NCBI GenBank assembly: GCA_022841905.1
Contig: JALHQO010000010.1
Location: 1-64,000, forward strand
Length of the DNA stretch: 64,000 nucleotides
Reading direction: 5' to 3'
Origin: Hyphomonadaceae bacterium
GTDB lineage: Bacteria > Pseudomonadota > Alphaproteobacteria > Caulobacterales > Aquidulcibacteraceae
Both the position numbers and the translations under genes were made by a program. Below are positions 1 to 10,025 of this stretch, piece after piece (positions within the stretch are counted from its first letter, which is position 1; each line of letters opens with the position of its first letter). The notes below the pieces were generated by a model. That model was not told where the DNA came from. It ran no database searches and saw only the letters and a list, made by a program, of their open reading frames with translations.

Positions 1-1123
1 GTGGCGGCGCAACGCCGTCGCGCGGGCGCCCGCCTAGCGGATTGCGCGGCGGCGGTTGCACCACAGGGGGCGGCGCTGGCGGCGGTTGAACCACGGGCGG
101 TGGCGCCGGCGGCGATGGCGGCGAGACCGGAGGCGGCGTTGGTCGCGGCGGACGCGATGGCGTTACCGGCGGCGGTGGTGGAGGCGGTTGCGTCACCGGC
201 GGCGCCGGCGGGCGTGGCGGCGGCGTAGTTTGTAGATTGCGCAATTGCTGGATGCGGCGCGAGGCGTCATCGCGATAAGCGCCGTTCGGCCAAGTGCGGC
301 GATAGTCTTCGTAAGCCAGGATGGAGTCGGAGCGCACGGCGCGATCCCAGGCGCTGCGATCTTCGCCGCGCAGCTGGTTGATGCGGCGTTCGGCGTCGCG
401 ACGGTGATATCCATCTGGGTACTGGCGCAGATAATCTTCGAAGTCGCGAATGGTGTCGCGGCGGCGGGCGCGATCCCAGGCGTAATCATCTTGGCGCTGG
501 AAATCGTCGAGTGCTGCGCGCGCCTCGATCGCGAATGGCGAACGCGGATAAGCGCGCAGGAAATCCGAGTAGCCGCCCGGCGAATTCAAACGCTGCGCGC
601 GAATCCAGGCGCCTTCGTCGGTGTTCCAAAGGTAATCGAGCCGCGCGCGCGCTTCTTCGGAATTGGCGCCGCCGGGCCATGAAGCCAGGAAAGATTCGTA
701 GGCTTCGATACGATCGATGCGCGAGGCTTCGCGCCACGCATCGCGCTCTTCGGCGGCGAGACGCGGCGCCGCAAGTTGCGCGCGGCGCTCATCGGCACGC
801 TGCGCTTCGGCGCCCCACGGATAGAGCGAGAGATAGTGGACGTAACCTTCCTCGGTATCGAGCTGACGCGCACGCGACCAAGCCGAGCGCTCCTCGCGCA
901 TCAAGCTTTCAATGCGCAGACGCGCGCCATCGGCGTTGGGCCAATCGCCGTACGAGCGCAGATACGCTTCGTACGCGAGCGGGTTGTCCTGTTGCTGGGC
1001 CGTGGCCCAGGCGCGCATCTCTAATTCTTCAGGCGTGAGCGGCGGCGGCGTTGCGCACGCGGCTAACAATGCAGCGATCGACGCCGCCGTCAGCATTCTC
1101 AAACGCCAGAATCTGCCCGCCAT
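1..1123 (-). CDS. Repeat-containing lipoprotein with proline-rich tail (3' end outside window)
   Basis: The frame opens at ATG 1123, with an AGGGGA ribosome site just upstream, and runs off the left edge without a stop, so the C-terminus is missing. The first 23 residues are a lipoprotein signal ending in LAAC (lipid Cys23), so the product should be membrane-anchored outside the cytoplasm. Then come six degenerate repeats of about 43 residues with the pattern AWxxAxxxDxxxxYexYLxxYPxGxxxxdArxRI, a helix-rich TPR-like arrangement. About residue 295 onward is Pro/Val/Gln-rich (PPP runs, VVQPPP). Repeats of this kind occur in alphaproteobacterial envelope proteins of unknown role. It is transcribed divergently from the YhhN gene. 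No enzymatic domain is visible, and the missing tail could carry one. Confidence 0.85.
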   Translation of the reverse strand, partial: MAGRFWRLRMLTAASIAALLAACATPPPLTPEELEMRAWATAQQQDNPLAYEAYLRSYGDWPNADGARLRIESLMREERSAWSRARQLDTEEGYVHYLSLYPWGAEAQRADERRAQLAAPRLAAEERDAWREASRIDRIEAYESFLASWPGGANSEEARARLDYLWNTDEGAWIRAQRLNSPGGYSDFLRAYPRSPFAIEARAALDDFQRQDDYAWDRARRRDTIRDFEDYLRQYPDGYHRRDAERRINQLRGEDRSAWDRAVRSDSILAYEDYRRTWPNGAYRDDASRRIQQLRNLQTTPPPRPPAPPVTQPPPPPPPVTPSRPPRPTPPPVSPPSPPAPPPVVQPPPAPPPVVQPPPRNPLGGRPRDGVAPP

Positions 1124-1195
1124 CCTACTTCCCCTTAGACCCTTGCTCTGCTGTAACATTCTGACCTGAACGGCGGCAGAATCGAAAGACCAAAA

Positions 1196-1876
1196 ATGGG
1201 CATGACGTTCGGACCGGTGTTTTGGGCCTTGGCCGCGATCGGGCTCGCAGGCGCGATTGCCTACGGGACGTACTTTCTAAGCCGGCCGATGACGCTCGCG
1301 CGCGCGGCGATGAAGACGTCTTTCATGGGCGCGCTGACGGCAGCGTTCATTGTCGCGGGGGCGCCCTTCCCGCTCGTGTTGGCTTTGGCGGCGTCGGCGT
1401 TTGGGGATTTCTTTCTGGCGTTCGACAAGAAGTGGCTGCTGCCGTTCGGCATCCTCTCCTTCCTGATCGCGCAGCTGCTCTATCTGCTGATCTTCTTCGC
1501 GCTCTGGTTTTTCTCCGGCGACAATTCACCACTTTGGCCGCGCTACGCCGCGATGGCGTTGATCGTGGCGACCGCGCTCGGGTTTCTAATATGGATGGGG
1601 CCGAAACTCGGCATGATGGCATTCGGCGTCGTGCCTTATGCGATCGCGATTGCAGGCATGGCCTCGGCGGCGATGTGGCTGCCTTGGGTTGGCTGGCCAG
1701 CGATGCTGGGGGCGGTGAGTTTTCTGGTGAGCGATTTCGTGCTGGCGGCGGAGCTGTTTCGACTGTCGGCGGAGTCACCCGCGCGAAGGATCACGGCGCC
1801 GGTGGTATGGTGGACCTACGCTGCCGCGCAAGTGCTGATCGTTTGGGGCGTGGTGCTGGTGGTGTTTGCAAGCTGA
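1196..1876 (+). CDS. YhhN/TMEM86-family membrane protein (lysoplasmalogenase-like)
   Basis: This 226-residue, almost entirely hydrophobic protein has about eight membrane segments. The early FGDFFLAFDKKWLLPFGI stretch resembles the conserved acidic GD-x3-L motif of the YhhN/TMEM86 family. Family members in animals hydrolyse the vinyl ether bond of lysoplasmalogen; the bacterial role is usually unproven, so the substrate is inference. The start has no strong ribosome site, and GMT could begin two codons later. The last ten bases overlap the frame leading into the downstream lipoprotein, suggesting cotranscription. Confidence 0.8.
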   Translation: MGMTFGPVFWALAAIGLAGAIAYGTYFLSRPMTLARAAMKTSFMGALTAAFIVAGAPFPLVLALAASAFGDFFLAFDKKWLLPFGILSFLIAQLLYLLIFFALWFFSGDNSPLWPRYAAMALIVATALGFLIWMGPKLGMMAFGVVPYAIAIAGMASAAMWLPWVGWPAMLGAVSFLVSDFVLAAELFRLSAESPARRITAPVVWWTYAAAQVLIVWGVVLVVFAS

Positions 1877-1886
1877 GGAGATTGCG

Positions 1887-2606
1887 ATGCGGGCGATGAT
1901 CTTAGCGGCGGCGTGTCTGCTTGCGGCATGCGGGGCGAGCACGGAAAGCTCCGACGATGTGCCGGATCCGAACGAACGCGCGCTGCCCTATGGCGCGATC
2001 ATCGCCGCTGGCGAGAATTGGACGCTCAACGCAGATCCCGGCGCACAGGCTGTGTCGTTCATCGTCGATGACGGCGCCGAACCCGTTGAAGCCGCCGATG
2101 TGTGGACGCCGCCACAGACAACAGAGGGCGGTTATCGCCTGACAACCGGCGAGATCACGCTCGATCTGATCGAGGAAGCCTGCACGACCGACGGCATTCC
2201 CTATCCGATGCGCGCGACAGTGAGTTATGGCGGCCAAGCCTATCCTGGCTGCGCGGCGGTGCGGTGGGATTATCAGCTCATCGCGCTGATGCCGCAAATC
2301 GATGCCTGCATCGCGCGTTCGCCGGAGGTGCGTTGGGTCACCTATGCGGGGCGGCAAGGCGACGGAAACATGCTCGTTCGGCTCAGCGGCGGCGATGCGT
2401 TCGACTGCACCGTGACACCTGGCAACATGCCCGAAGTCATCAGCTTCGGCCCTCGCAGTGAGACGCTCGCGGTCGCGACAGATCACGCCGCGCTATTCGT
2501 ACGCGGTCCGGGCGATAATCCGGGCGGTCTATGCTACGACGCGCCTGAGGTGCGCGGCGCGGATGGCGCGCTGCTCGGCTGGATGATGGATCCTATGGGC
2601 TGCTAG
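1887..2606 (+). CDS. Small lipoprotein, COG3650-like
   Basis: ATG 1887 is chosen over an in-frame ATG at 1866 because GAGGAG lies nine bases upstream and the protein then starts with a clean lipoprotein signal ([16 protein letters not shown]; lipid Cys16). The 239-residue product has several cysteines and, near the middle, a YPGCAA segment. That segment, with the surrounding beta-rich region, resembles the COG3650/HslJ-like group of periplasmic lipoproteins of unknown function. The C-terminal half repeats the same general layout without an obvious motif. It follows the YhhN gene by ten bases and is probably in the same transcript. Its stop shares four bases with the stop of the convergent hutU. 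Confidence 0.75.
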   Translation: MRAMILAAACLLAACGASTESSDDVPDPNERALPYGAIIAAGENWTLNADPGAQAVSFIVDDGAEPVEAADVWTPPQTTEGGYRLTTGEITLDLIEEACTTDGIPYPMRATVSYGGQAYPGCAAVRWDYQLIALMPQIDACIARSPEVRWVTYAGRQGDGNMLVRLSGGDAFDCTVTPGNMPEVISFGPRSETLAVATDHAALFVRGPGDNPGGLCYDAPEVRGADGALLGWMMDPMGC

Positions 2607-4267
2607 TCGATCGACGGCAAATCCAGCCCCTGCTCTTTCGCGCACGCAATGGCTTCTTCGTAGCCCGCGTCGGCGTGGCGCATGACGCCGGTGCCGGGGT
2701 CGTTCCAGAGCACGCGCGCGATACGCCTCGATGCGGCCTCAGTGCCGTCGCAAACAATGACGACGCCGGAGTGTTGCGAATAGCCCATACCGACGCCGCC
2801 GCCGTGGTGGAGCGATACCCAAGTCGCGCCGCCTGCGGTGTTGAGCAAAGCGTTGAGCAACGGCCAATCGCTGACGGCGTCGCTGCCATCCTTCATGCGC
2901 TCGGTTTCGCGATTGGGAGATGCGACTGAGCCGGAATCCAAGTGATCGCGGCCGATCACCAAGGGCCCGATCTCGCCGCGCGCCACCATCTCGTTGAAGG
3001 CCAGGCCAAGCTTATCGCGCTGGCCGAGACCCACCCAGCAGATGCGCGCGGGCAAACCTTGAAACGCGATCCGCTCCTTCGCCATGTCGAGCCAGCGATG
3101 CAGATGTGCGTCGTTTGGGATGAGCTCTTTAACCTTGGCGTCGGTCTTGGCGATGTCTTCCGGGTCGCCGCGCAACGACGCCCAGCGGAACGGGCCGATG
3201 CCGCGGCAGAACAGCGGACGCACGTACGCGGGCACGAAGCCGGGATAGGAGAACGCGTCTTCGACGCCGTTATCCTTCGCCACTTGGCGGATGTTGTTGC
3301 CGTAATCGACCGTGGGGATGCCTTGCTTGTGAAAGTCGAGCATCGCTTGCACATGCACAGCGATCGACGCGCACGCCGCTTCGCGCACCACTTCCGGATT
3401 CTGTGCCCTCGTCTGCACCCAGCGTTCGACGCTCCAGCCGGCGGGCAGATAGCCGTTCACGGTGTCGTGGGCTGAGGTTTGATCTGTCACCGCGTCAGGG
3501 CGGATGCCGCGCTTGACCATCTCGGGCAGAATCTCTGCGGCGTTGCCAAGCAGGCCGACGGAGATCGCCTCCCCTTTCGCGCAGGCTTCGTTGATCATGG
3601 CGAGCGCCTGATCCAAAGTTTCCGCGCGTTTATCGAGATAGCGCGTTTGCAGGCGCTTATCGATGCGATCGCTTTGGCATTCGATGGCCAAGCAGCACGC
3701 GCCGGCCATCACTGCCGCGAGCGGCTGCGCGCCGCCCATGCCGCCGAGGCCAGCGGTGAGAATCCATTTGCCTGTCCAGTCGCCACCGTAATGCTTGCGG
3801 CCCATTTCGGCGAAGGTTTCGTACGTGCCCTGCACGATGCCCTGCGTGCCGATATAAATCCACGAGCCGGCCGTCATCTGGCCGTACATCATGAGGCCCT
3901 TGCGATCGAGCTCGTCAAAATGCTCCCACGTCGCCCATTTCGGCACGAGGTTTGAGTTCGCGAGCAGTACGCGCGGCGCATCCGCATGCGTCTTGAACAC
4001 GCCCACCGGTTTGCCGGATTGAATGAGCAGTGTTTCGTCTTCCTCGAGGCGGCGCAGAGTTTCGACGACCTTGTCGTAGGCAACCCAATCACGCGCGGCG
4101 CGGCCAATGCCGCCGTACACGACAAGCTCTTCCGGATGCTCAGCCACGTCGGGATCAAGATTGTTCATCAGCATGCGCAGCGCGGCTTCCGTGAGCCACG
4201 ACTTGCAGCTGATCTCATTTCCACGCGGCGCGCGGATCACGCGCGAAGCGTCGTGGCGGGGATTCAT
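2603..4267 (-). CDS. hutU: Urocanate hydratase
   Basis: Second enzyme of histidine degradation: converts urocanate to imidazolone propionate with NAD+ as electrophilic cofactor, in the cytoplasm. The 554-residue length is normal. Visible hallmarks are [11 protein letters not shown] near the N-terminus, the glycine-rich NAD site [13 protein letters not shown], and the catalytic cysteine region [16 protein letters not shown]. The start at 4267 (MNPRHD) has GGAG seven bases upstream. An earlier in-frame start at 4318 would overlap hutI and lacks a site. It lies 31 bases behind hutI on the same strand, so hutI-hutU is an operon. Confidence 0.96.
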   Translation of the reverse strand: MNPRHDASRVIRAPRGNEISCKSWLTEAALRMLMNNLDPDVAEHPEELVVYGGIGRAARDWVAYDKVVETLRRLEEDETLLIQSGKPVGVFKTHADAPRVLLANSNLVPKWATWEHFDELDRKGLMMYGQMTAGSWIYIGTQGIVQGTYETFAEMGRKHYGGDWTGKWILTAGLGGMGGAQPLAAVMAGACCLAIECQSDRIDKRLQTRYLDKRAETLDQALAMINEACAKGEAISVGLLGNAAEILPEMVKRGIRPDAVTDQTSAHDTVNGYLPAGWSVERWVQTRAQNPEVVREAACASIAVHVQAMLDFHKQGIPTVDYGNNIRQVAKDNGVEDAFSYPGFVPAYVRPLFCRGIGPFRWASLRGDPEDIAKTDAKVKELIPNDAHLHRWLDMAKERIAFQGLPARICWVGLGQRDKLGLAFNEMVARGEIGPLVIGRDHLDSGSVASPNRETERMKDGSDAVSDWPLLNALLNTAGGATWVSLHHGGGVGMGYSQHSGVVIVCDGTEAASRRIARVLWNDPGTGVMRHADAGYEEAIACAKEQGLDLPSID

Positions 4268-4298
4268 GGGCAGCTCCGGAATTTCGGCGCGTTCTAGC

Positions 4299-5516
4299 TC
4301 AGACGACGCGGCCTGCAAACACGCGTTCTTTCAGCAACGGGGCGCCGAGCCAGTAGCTCAGCTCCGCCGGCGCGCCGATATCCCACACGGCAAGATCGCA
4401 GGCTTTGCCGACTTCGAGCGCGCCGACGTCATCAAGAATGCCAAGCGCGCGTGCGCCTTCGCGGGTGATGCCGGCGAGCGCTTCCTCCGGTGTGAGACGA
4501 AAGAGCGTGCAGGCCATGTTGAGCGCGGCGAGCGGGCTGGTCATCGGCGAAGTGCCGGGATTGCAGTCGCTGGCGACGGCCATGCGCACGCCAGCCGCGC
4601 GCATCGCCTCGATGGGCGGAAGTTTGGTTTCGCGCAGAAAGTGGAACGCGCCCGGCAGCAGCACGGCGACAGTGCAGTTCGCCGCCATGGCGGCGATGCC
4701 GGATTCATCGAGATGTTCGAGATGATCAGCGCTGAGCGCGCCGTAGCGCGCGGCGAGTTCGGCGCCGTGTTGATTGCTGAGTTGTTCGGCGTGGAGTTTG
4801 ATCGCGAGGCCATTGTCGCGGGCGGCGGAGAAGACGTAGTCCACCTCCTCCGCGGTGAAGCCGATATTTTCGCAGAACGCATCCACCGCATCAGCCAGGC
4901 CTTCGGAGGCTATGACTGGGATCATGACGTCGGCGACGAGTTGCACGTAAGCGGCGCGATCGTCCTTGAACTCGGGCGGCAGCGCGTGGAGTCCGAGGAA
5001 GGTACGCTTCACGCGGACCTCACCGAGCGCCGCCAGATCGCCCGCGGCCTCCAGCATCTTGATCTCGGTTTCGAGATCGAGGCCGTAACCGGATTTGATC
5101 TCGACCGTGGTGACGCCTTCACGCGTGAGGCCGGCCAAGCGCTTCGCGGCGCTTTCAACGAGTTCTTCTTTCGACGCGGCGCGTGTGGCGGCGACTGTGG
5201 AGACGATGCCGCCTCCGTCGCGGGCGATCTCTTCGTAACTCGCGCCTTGCGAGCGCATCTCGAACTCGCGCGCGCGGTTGCCGCCGAACACGAGATGAGT
5301 GTGGCAATCGACCAAGCCCGGCGTGATCCAGGCATTCTCGCAGCGGCGCACCTCGCGGGCGAGATCGACGGCGTGGCCGGGCAGATCGGCGGCGTAGCCA
5401 GCCCAGGCGATTCTGCCGTCCTTGGCCGCGACCGCGCCGCGCTTGATCTCGCCATACGGCGCAGCCCCTTCGCGCATGGTGGCGAGGTTCGCGTCAACCC
5501 AAAGCGTGTCCCACAT
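4299..5516 (-). CDS. hutI: Imidazolonepropionase
   Basis: Third step of histidine degradation: opens imidazolone propionate to N-formimino-L-glutamate. The 405-residue amidohydrolase-fold protein shows the metal motif [19 protein letters not shown], the mid-protein histidine LHAEQLSN and the late aspartate [11 protein letters not shown]. Those positions match the family's single-metal site. It is first in the leftward hutI-hutU operon and is divergent from the hutG-like gene, with 56 bases between the two starts. No clear HutC-type palindrome was found in that gap, so regulation cannot be read from sequence. The first step, histidase (hutH), is not in the window. Confidence 0.96.
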   Translation of the reverse strand: MWDTLWVDANLATMREGAAPYGEIKRGAVAAKDGRIAWAGYAADLPGHAVDLAREVRRCENAWITPGLVDCHTHLVFGGNRAREFEMRSQGASYEEIARDGGGIVSTVAATRAASKEELVESAAKRLAGLTREGVTTVEIKSGYGLDLETEIKMLEAAGDLAALGEVRVKRTFLGLHALPPEFKDDRAAYVQLVADVMIPVIASEGLADAVDAFCENIGFTAEEVDYVFSAARDNGLAIKLHAEQLSNQHGAELAARYGALSADHLEHLDESGIAAMAANCTVAVLLPGAFHFLRETKLPPIEAMRAAGVRMAVASDCNPGTSPMTSPLAALNMACTLFRLTPEEALAGITREGARALGILDDVGALEVGKACDLAVWDIGAPAELSYWLGAPLLKERVFAGRVV

Positions 5517-5572
5517 GGCTTTGCTCTACACGGCCCCTCCCCTTGCGAAAAGCGGAATGGTAGCAACGCGCC

Positions 5573-6472
5573 ATGACCGATTCAGATTGTCGCTCCTGGT
5601 TCTCCGCCGCTGATCTGCTGACGCAGGATGCGTCCGCGCCTGTCGCGCTGATCGGCGCGCCTTTGGGCTTGGGCTCGATCACGCCGGGGCGCTGCGATCT
5701 GGCGCCGGAGACGGTGCGCGCGGCATGCAAGCGGATGAGCGTTTATGATCTGGAGACGGAGACTGATCTCTCCACGCTGCGCGTGTTCGATGACGGCGAC
5801 ATGGGCCTGGAAAGGCTGCAGCCGTCGGAAGCGTTGACGCCGATGCAAGAGCGGCTCGCGCCGTTGATGCGCGAGCACGACCTCACCATCGTGCTCGGCG
5901 GCAACAATGCGATCACGCGGCCATGCGTGCATGCGCTCGAATCCACGCTTCAGCGCGTTGGCGTGTTGACACTCGATGCCCACTTCGATCTCCGCGACAC
6001 CGATTGCGGGCTGACCAACGGCAATCCGATCCAAGCGCTGCTGGATGATGGTCTACCCGGCGCACACGTCGCGCAGATCGGGCTCCTGCCCTTCGCTAAC
6101 ACCAAGAAAGCGCATCAGAAGGCGAAAGACGCGGGCATCTACGTGGCGACGGCGGCGGCGTGTAAAGCGCAAGGACTGGCCGCGATTGCTGCAAACGCGC
6201 TGGAGCGCTTGGCGGCGCGGTGTGACGTGATCCATGTCGATTTCGACATTGATGTCGTCGAGCGCAGCGCCATGCCCGGCGCGCCGGGCGCACGACCAGG
6301 CGGCGTCAGCGTGCAGGATTTCTTCGACGCAACGCGACTGATCTGTGCGCACCCGAAGGTGCGGAGCGTGGATTTGACCGAGTTCGATCCCTCACTAGAC
6401 GTCGCCGCCGTCAGTGCCCTGACGGCGGCGCGTTGGGTGTGTGAGGTGCTGGCGGGATTTCAGAAGCGTTAG
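5573..6472 (+). CDS. hutG: Arginase-family ureohydrolase, probable formimidoylglutamase
   Basis: The 299-residue protein has the arginase-family manganese motifs DAHFD (135-139), DFDID (223-227) and a late glutamate in [10 protein letters not shown]. Beside hutI/hutU the likely reaction is N-formimino-L-glutamate to glutamate plus formamide. One oddity: the first motif, normally GGDHS with a metal-binding histidine, reads GGNNA (109-113), so His is replaced by Asn112. Variants of this motif occur in some HutG branches, but I cannot confirm activity. An alternative is another ureohydrolase recruited to the locus. It ends in a four-base overlap with the stop of the convergent hydrolase gene. 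Confidence 0.8.
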   Translation: MTDSDCRSWFSAADLLTQDASAPVALIGAPLGLGSITPGRCDLAPETVRAACKRMSVYDLETETDLSTLRVFDDGDMGLERLQPSEALTPMQERLAPLMREHDLTIVLGGNNAITRPCVHALESTLQRVGVLTLDAHFDLRDTDCGLTNGNPIQALLDDGLPGAHVAQIGLLPFANTKKAHQKAKDAGIYVATAAACKAQGLAAIAANALERLAARCDVIHVDFDIDVVERSAMPGAPGARPGGVSVQDFFDATRLICAHPKVRSVDLTEFDPSLDVAAVSALTAARWVCEVLAGFQKR

Positions 6473-7362
6473 TCCGCCAAGAACGTCCGCACTTCGCTCA
6501 TGAAGCGATCGAACTGGTCGATCATGATGAAGTGGTAGCTGTCTTCGATCTTGACGATGCGGGCTTGTGGGATGTTGGCGTAGCTGGCGCGCATGAACAT
6601 GTCGTATTGCTCGGGCGTGATCGGCGCTTGCGGCGGGATGACGTAGAGTGTCGTGAACGGGACACTGATGTTGGCCAGTTCCGGGCGCAGATCGGTGACG
6701 ATCAGTTCGTGAAAGGCATTGGCGCTGACGCCGTTATCGCTCAAGCGCGAATGCTCGATGATCGCGGCGCGGGCGCTTTCGGTGCGGACCATGGAATTGA
6801 TCGTCGCTTCGGTTTGCGGCGAGACAACGCCCTGGGGCGCGGCGCGCATCGCCTCGCGGATTTGATCGGCGACGGGCGTGAGCGTTTCGCGGGTCGCGTT
6901 GGGGCCGCCAAACATGGCGCCCATGAACGGAAACATGTCGACGACCATGAGCTTGCCAACGGCGTTAGGATGGCGCGCCGCCAGCATCATGCCGATCGAC
7001 CCGCCCATCGAATGGCCGATGACGGCTGGGCGTTCGAGGCCAGTTTCGCGGATATAGCGCGCAATCTCTTCGGCGGCAGGCGCTGAGACCGGCCCCTCGC
7101 CTGCACCGCCGACCGGCGCGCCGGCAAAGCCGTTCAGCTGCACGAGGTGGACGCGGTAGTTGTCGTCGAGCCCGTCAGCGGTCGTGTTCCAGACATCGCG
7201 CGAAGAACTCAAGCCCGGGATCAGAATCACGTCGGGGCCTGCGCCGCGCGTGACGACGCTGATGCGATCGGAGCTGAAACTCGGTGGCGGCGCGCCGCCC
7301 GTGCTGGCGCACGCGGCAAGTGCAGCGGCGGCGATGAGCGCGATGAAGCCTCGTCTTTGCAT
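6469..7362 (-). CDS. Alpha/beta hydrolase lipoprotein
   Basis: The 297-residue product starts with a lipoprotein signal (lipobox LAAC, lipid Cys18), so the hydrolase should sit on the periplasmic face of a membrane. Alpha/beta hydrolase features are the oxyanion region LIPGLSSSRDVW, the nucleophile elbow GHSMGGS and a C-terminal histidine in DSYHFIMIDQ. The acid is probably an aspartate near the strand before it. The substrate is unknown; esterase or peptidase activity would fit. It is convergent with the hutG-like gene and separated from the next leftward gene by about 100 bases, so it is probably monocistronic. Confidence 0.85.
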   Translation of the reverse strand: MQRRGFIALIAAAALAACASTGGAPPPSFSSDRISVVTRGAGPDVILIPGLSSSRDVWNTTADGLDDNYRVHLVQLNGFAGAPVGGAGEGPVSAPAAEEIARYIRETGLERPAVIGHSMGGSIGMMLAARHPNAVGKLMVVDMFPFMGAMFGGPNATRETLTPVADQIREAMRAAPQGVVSPQTEATINSMVRTESARAAIIEHSRLSDNGVSANAFHELIVTDLRPELANISVPFTTLYVIPPQAPITPEQYDMFMRASYANIPQARIVKIEDSYHFIMIDQFDRFMSEVRTFLAD

Positions 7363-7469
7363 GGACTATTCCCTCTCTGGCGCCGTGCGCCGCTATTGTT
7401 CGCTACTCAATCGCCGCCGCACCGCTCCGCGGATGCGGGCCAGATTGATTTTTTGAGTTCGGGCCCTGC

Positions 7470-8465
7470 TCAGTCCATCGTCACGACGAGCTTACCGGTG
7501 GCCTTGCGGTCCATCAGCGCGCGGATGGCTTTGCCGCCCTCGGCGAGCGGGTAGCGGGCGGAGATGCGCGGCTTGATCTTGCCTTCGCTGTAAAGCCGGA
7601 AGAGATCGCGGACGTTGCCTTCATGCAGCTTCGGCTCGCGCGCCACCGACGCGCCCCAGAACACGCCGACGATGGATGAGCTCTTTAGCAGCGTCAGATT
7701 GAGTGGCGGCGTCGGGATGCCGGCGGGAAAGCCGACGACGAGGTAGCGGCCGTTCCAGTTCATGGTGCGCAGCGCCGGCTCGCAATAATCACCACCGACA
7801 GCGTCATAGATCACATCGGCGCCGCCGCCAGTTGCGGTCTTGAACGATTCCGCGACAGCCTTGCTTTGCTCCTTGGCGAATGCGCCGGGCGGATAAATCA
7901 CCGTGCCGTCAGCGCCGGCCTCTTTCGCGAACGCGGCTTTCTCTTCGCTGGACACGGCGCCAATGACGCGCGCGCCCATGGCTTTCGCAAGTTCGATCGC
8001 CGCGACGCCAACACCGCCCGCTGCGCCGAGGATAAGCACGGTCTCGCCTTCCTTCAGCAGGCCGCGATCTTTGAGCGCGTAGTAGGAGGTGCCATAGGTG
8101 AGGATGAAGGCGCTGGCCTCGTCGAACGGCATGGCGTCTGGGATCGGCATGATGCGCTGGGCTGGGAGTTTGATCTTCTCGGCGTAGCCGCCCCAGCCAG
8201 ACGAGCCGATGACGCGCTGGCCGACTTTCACGCCGGTGACGCCAGGGCCGATGCTTTCGACCACGCCCGCGACTTCGCCGCCCGGCGAGAATGGGCGCTC
8301 GGGTTTGAATTGGTATTTGTCCTCGATGATGAGCGCGTCGGGGAAGTTCACGCCCGCTGCCTTCACGGCGATGACGACCTCGCCCTCCCCGGCGACCGGG
8401 TCGGGCGCGTCGGCATATTCGAGAGCTTCCGGCGGTCCGATCTTGGTTGAGAGCAGCGCTTTCAT
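7470..8465 (-). CDS. NAD(P)H:quinone oxidoreductase, zeta-crystallin-like MDR family
   Basis: This 331-residue medium-chain dehydrogenase/reductase is the zinc-free quinone-reductase type. It has a GroES-like N-terminal half (GVNFPDALIIEDKYQ, GGEVAGVVESIG) and a nucleotide fold with GAAGGVGVAAIELAKAMGARV. SSEEK after the second strand fits NADPH preference. No catalytic or structural zinc cysteines are seen. ATG 8465 is preferred to 8522 because GAGGA lies eight bases upstream and the protein then begins MKALL as in relatives. The role is probably two- or one-electron reduction of quinones or enones in the cytoplasm; the substrate is not deducible. Confidence 0.9.
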   Translation of the reverse strand: MKALLSTKIGPPEALEYADAPDPVAGEGEVVIAVKAAGVNFPDALIIEDKYQFKPERPFSPGGEVAGVVESIGPGVTGVKVGQRVIGSSGWGGYAEKIKLPAQRIMPIPDAMPFDEASAFILTYGTSYYALKDRGLLKEGETVLILGAAGGVGVAAIELAKAMGARVIGAVSSEEKAAFAKEAGADGTVIYPPGAFAKEQSKAVAESFKTATGGGADVIYDAVGGDYCEPALRTMNWNGRYLVVGFPAGIPTPPLNLTLLKSSSIVGVFWGASVAREPKLHEGNVRDLFRLYSEGKIKPRISARYPLAEGGKAIRALMDRKATGKLVVTMD

Positions 8466-8542
8466 GAGTGTCCTCGGCTTGGCTTTAGCGTCTTCTTTCG
8501 GGCATTCTACCCGCGACGGCAACGTGCCGCGATGGAAGGCCC

Positions 8543-8842
8543 ATGACCCGCTCCGGCTATTTCTGGCGCTTGGCGCTTTCGATCGTGATCGACATCGGGG
8601 ATTTCACGCTCGGCCGCATTCCGGTGTTCGGCACGGTGACCGATGGCGTGGGCACCATCGTTCTGTTCGCGCTGTGGGGGCCGGCGGGGCTGGTGAATGC
8701 GTGGGAGCTGATCGACGTCACCGATCAGGCGGACGGTTTCATCCCGACGGCGACGTTCATTGCGCTTTATGTCGGCTGGCGGCAGGGGATGTTTGGCGGC
8801 GGTTCCCGGGACGTAACGCCAACCAGCCAAGACGCGCCGTAA
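8543..8842 (+). CDS. Small membrane protein of unknown function
   Basis: This 99-residue protein has two or three hydrophobic segments (about 9-25, 37-55, 70-85) and a short polar tail. GGAAGG precedes ATG 8543, supporting translation. The sequence contains DFTLGRIPVFGTVTDG, a pattern like small uncharacterised alphaproteobacterial membrane proteins. I do not recognise a function. It lies 23 bases upstream of the isoaspartyl peptidase gene on the same strand and may share its transcript. Confidence 0.65.
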   Translation: MTRSGYFWRLALSIVIDIGDFTLGRIPVFGTVTDGVGTIVLFALWGPAGLVNAWELIDVTDQADGFIPTATFIALYVGWRQGMFGGGSRDVTPTSQDAP

Positions 8843-8865
8843 CGAAGCAGCTATAAGCCGCCCCT

Positions 8866-9723
8866 ATGAGCACGATTTGGGCCCTCGCCCTCCATGGCGG
8901 CGCCGGCGCGATTGCTGAGCGCGTCTATCGCCAAGAAGAAGAGCACATGGCCGGCCTGCTCGAAGAGGGCGCGGCCATGTTGGCGCGCGGCGAAAGCGCG
9001 CTCGATGTCGTCACCGCGATGGCGGAGGCGCTGGAAGCGAGCGGCCTGCATCAAGCCGGCAAAGGCTCGGCGCCAAACAGCGATGGCGATGTCGAGCTCG
9101 ATGCCTCGGTTATGGATGGCGCGACGCGCGCGGCGGGCGCCGTGGCGGCGCTGCGCGGGTTTCTCTCCCCTATCCGCGTTGCGCGCGGGGTGATGGAGAA
9201 AACCAACCACGTTCTGCTGACAAGCGAAGGCGCCGACGCCTTCGCGGCAGCCAACGGCTTTGCCCGCGTCGAAGATCCGAAAAGCTATTACCGCACAGCC
9301 GCCAGCGGTCTTGCCGGCGCCGGCACGATCGGCGCGGTGGCGCGCGATACTCAAGGACGCCTCGCCGCGGCCACATCCACTGGCGGTATTCAGGGCAAGA
9401 TGCCCGGCCGCGTCGGTGATACGCCAATCATCGGCGCCGGCTGCTGGGCCGATGGGCGCGCGGCGGTGTCGTGCACTGGGCTCGGCGAATACTTCATGCG
9501 CGTGAACGCGGCGGCCGATGTATCGGCGCGGATCGCCTATGCCGGCGCAAATTTGGCTGACGCGGCGCAAGCCGTGATCGACGATGTCCGGAACCTTGGC
9601 GGGCAAGGCGGGCTGATCGCCGTTGACGCCGCGGGCAATATCGCCGCACCGTTCAACTCACAGGGCATGAAGCGGGGAATCGCCTCATCCTCCGGCCTCC
9701 GCGATGTCAAAACTTTCAGGTGA
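8866..9723 (+). CDS. Isoaspartyl peptidase / type III L-asparaginase
   Basis: Ntn-hydrolase family T2 enzyme of 285 residues. It begins with the family signature ALHGGAGAI, and the auto-processing site is GAGTIGAV, so cleavage before Thr154 would give alpha and beta chains with Thr154 as the nucleophile. Substrate-site residues continue in [24 protein letters not shown], which matches the family. It should hydrolyse beta-aspartyl dipeptides and asparagine. There is no signal peptide, so it is cytoplasmic. The next gene, an MliC-like lipoprotein, follows after four bases. Confidence 0.92.
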   Translation: MSTIWALALHGGAGAIAERVYRQEEEHMAGLLEEGAAMLARGESALDVVTAMAEALEASGLHQAGKGSAPNSDGDVELDASVMDGATRAAGAVAALRGFLSPIRVARGVMEKTNHVLLTSEGADAFAAANGFARVEDPKSYYRTAASGLAGAGTIGAVARDTQGRLAAATSTGGIQGKMPGRVGDTPIIGAGCWADGRAAVSCTGLGEYFMRVNAAADVSARIAYAGANLADAAQAVIDDVRNLGGQGGLIAVDAAGNIAAPFNSQGMKRGIASSSGLRDVKTFR

Positions 9724-9727
9724 ACCG

Positions 9728-10006
9728 ATGAAGAAGCTTCTGCTTGCCGCCGCTCTCGTTTCTCTCGCTGCGTGCGCGACCGCGACGCCGGGCGGCCCAC
9801 GCACCGATTGGAGCTGCGATGGCGGCGCGGCCTATAGCGCGCGCATCAATTCGAACGGCGCCGCCGAAGTGTTCGCGGGCGGTCAGGTGTATACGCTGCC
9901 CGCCACCAGCGCCGGGCGCTATAGCAATGGCGCGGTGAGCTATTCCGACGACGGCGCCCTTGGCGGCGCACGAGGCGGGCCGTACACGAATTGCCGGCGC
10001 GGCTAA
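9728..10006 (+). CDS. MliC-like lipoprotein (putative C-type lysozyme inhibitor), copy 1
   Basis: The 92-residue product starts at ATG 9728, preceded by AGGTGA, and has a lipoprotein signal with lipobox LAAC (lipid Cys16). The mature part follows the MliC/PliC pattern: WSCDGG, an alternating beta strand region, the GRYSNG turn and a closing cysteine in YTNC, giving the two cysteines of the fold. Known MliC proteins sit in the outer membrane and block C-type lysozyme. Whether this one does so is inference, as the family threshold cannot be tested here. It is immediately followed by a paralogue. Confidence 0.75.
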   Translation: MKKLLLAAALVSLAACATATPGGPRTDWSCDGGAAYSARINSNGAAEVFAGGQVYTLPATSAGRYSNGAVSYSDDGALGGARGGPYTNCRRG

Positions 10007-10025
10007 GCGCCAACACGAGGGTGGC

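Noticed and set aside
5517-5572. Possible HutC operator between hutI and the hutG-like gene
   Set aside because: No TGTATATACA-like palindrome or other clear symmetry in the 56 bases.
4107-5576. A 489-codon + strand frame over hutI
   Set aside because: Antisense to hutI with clear amidohydrolase motifs; the frame shows no recognisable domain.
7363-7469. Candidate terminator GGGCC...GGCCC downstream of the quinone oxidoreductase region
   Set aside because: Only five paired bases with a loop of more than 20 bases; not convincing on either strand.
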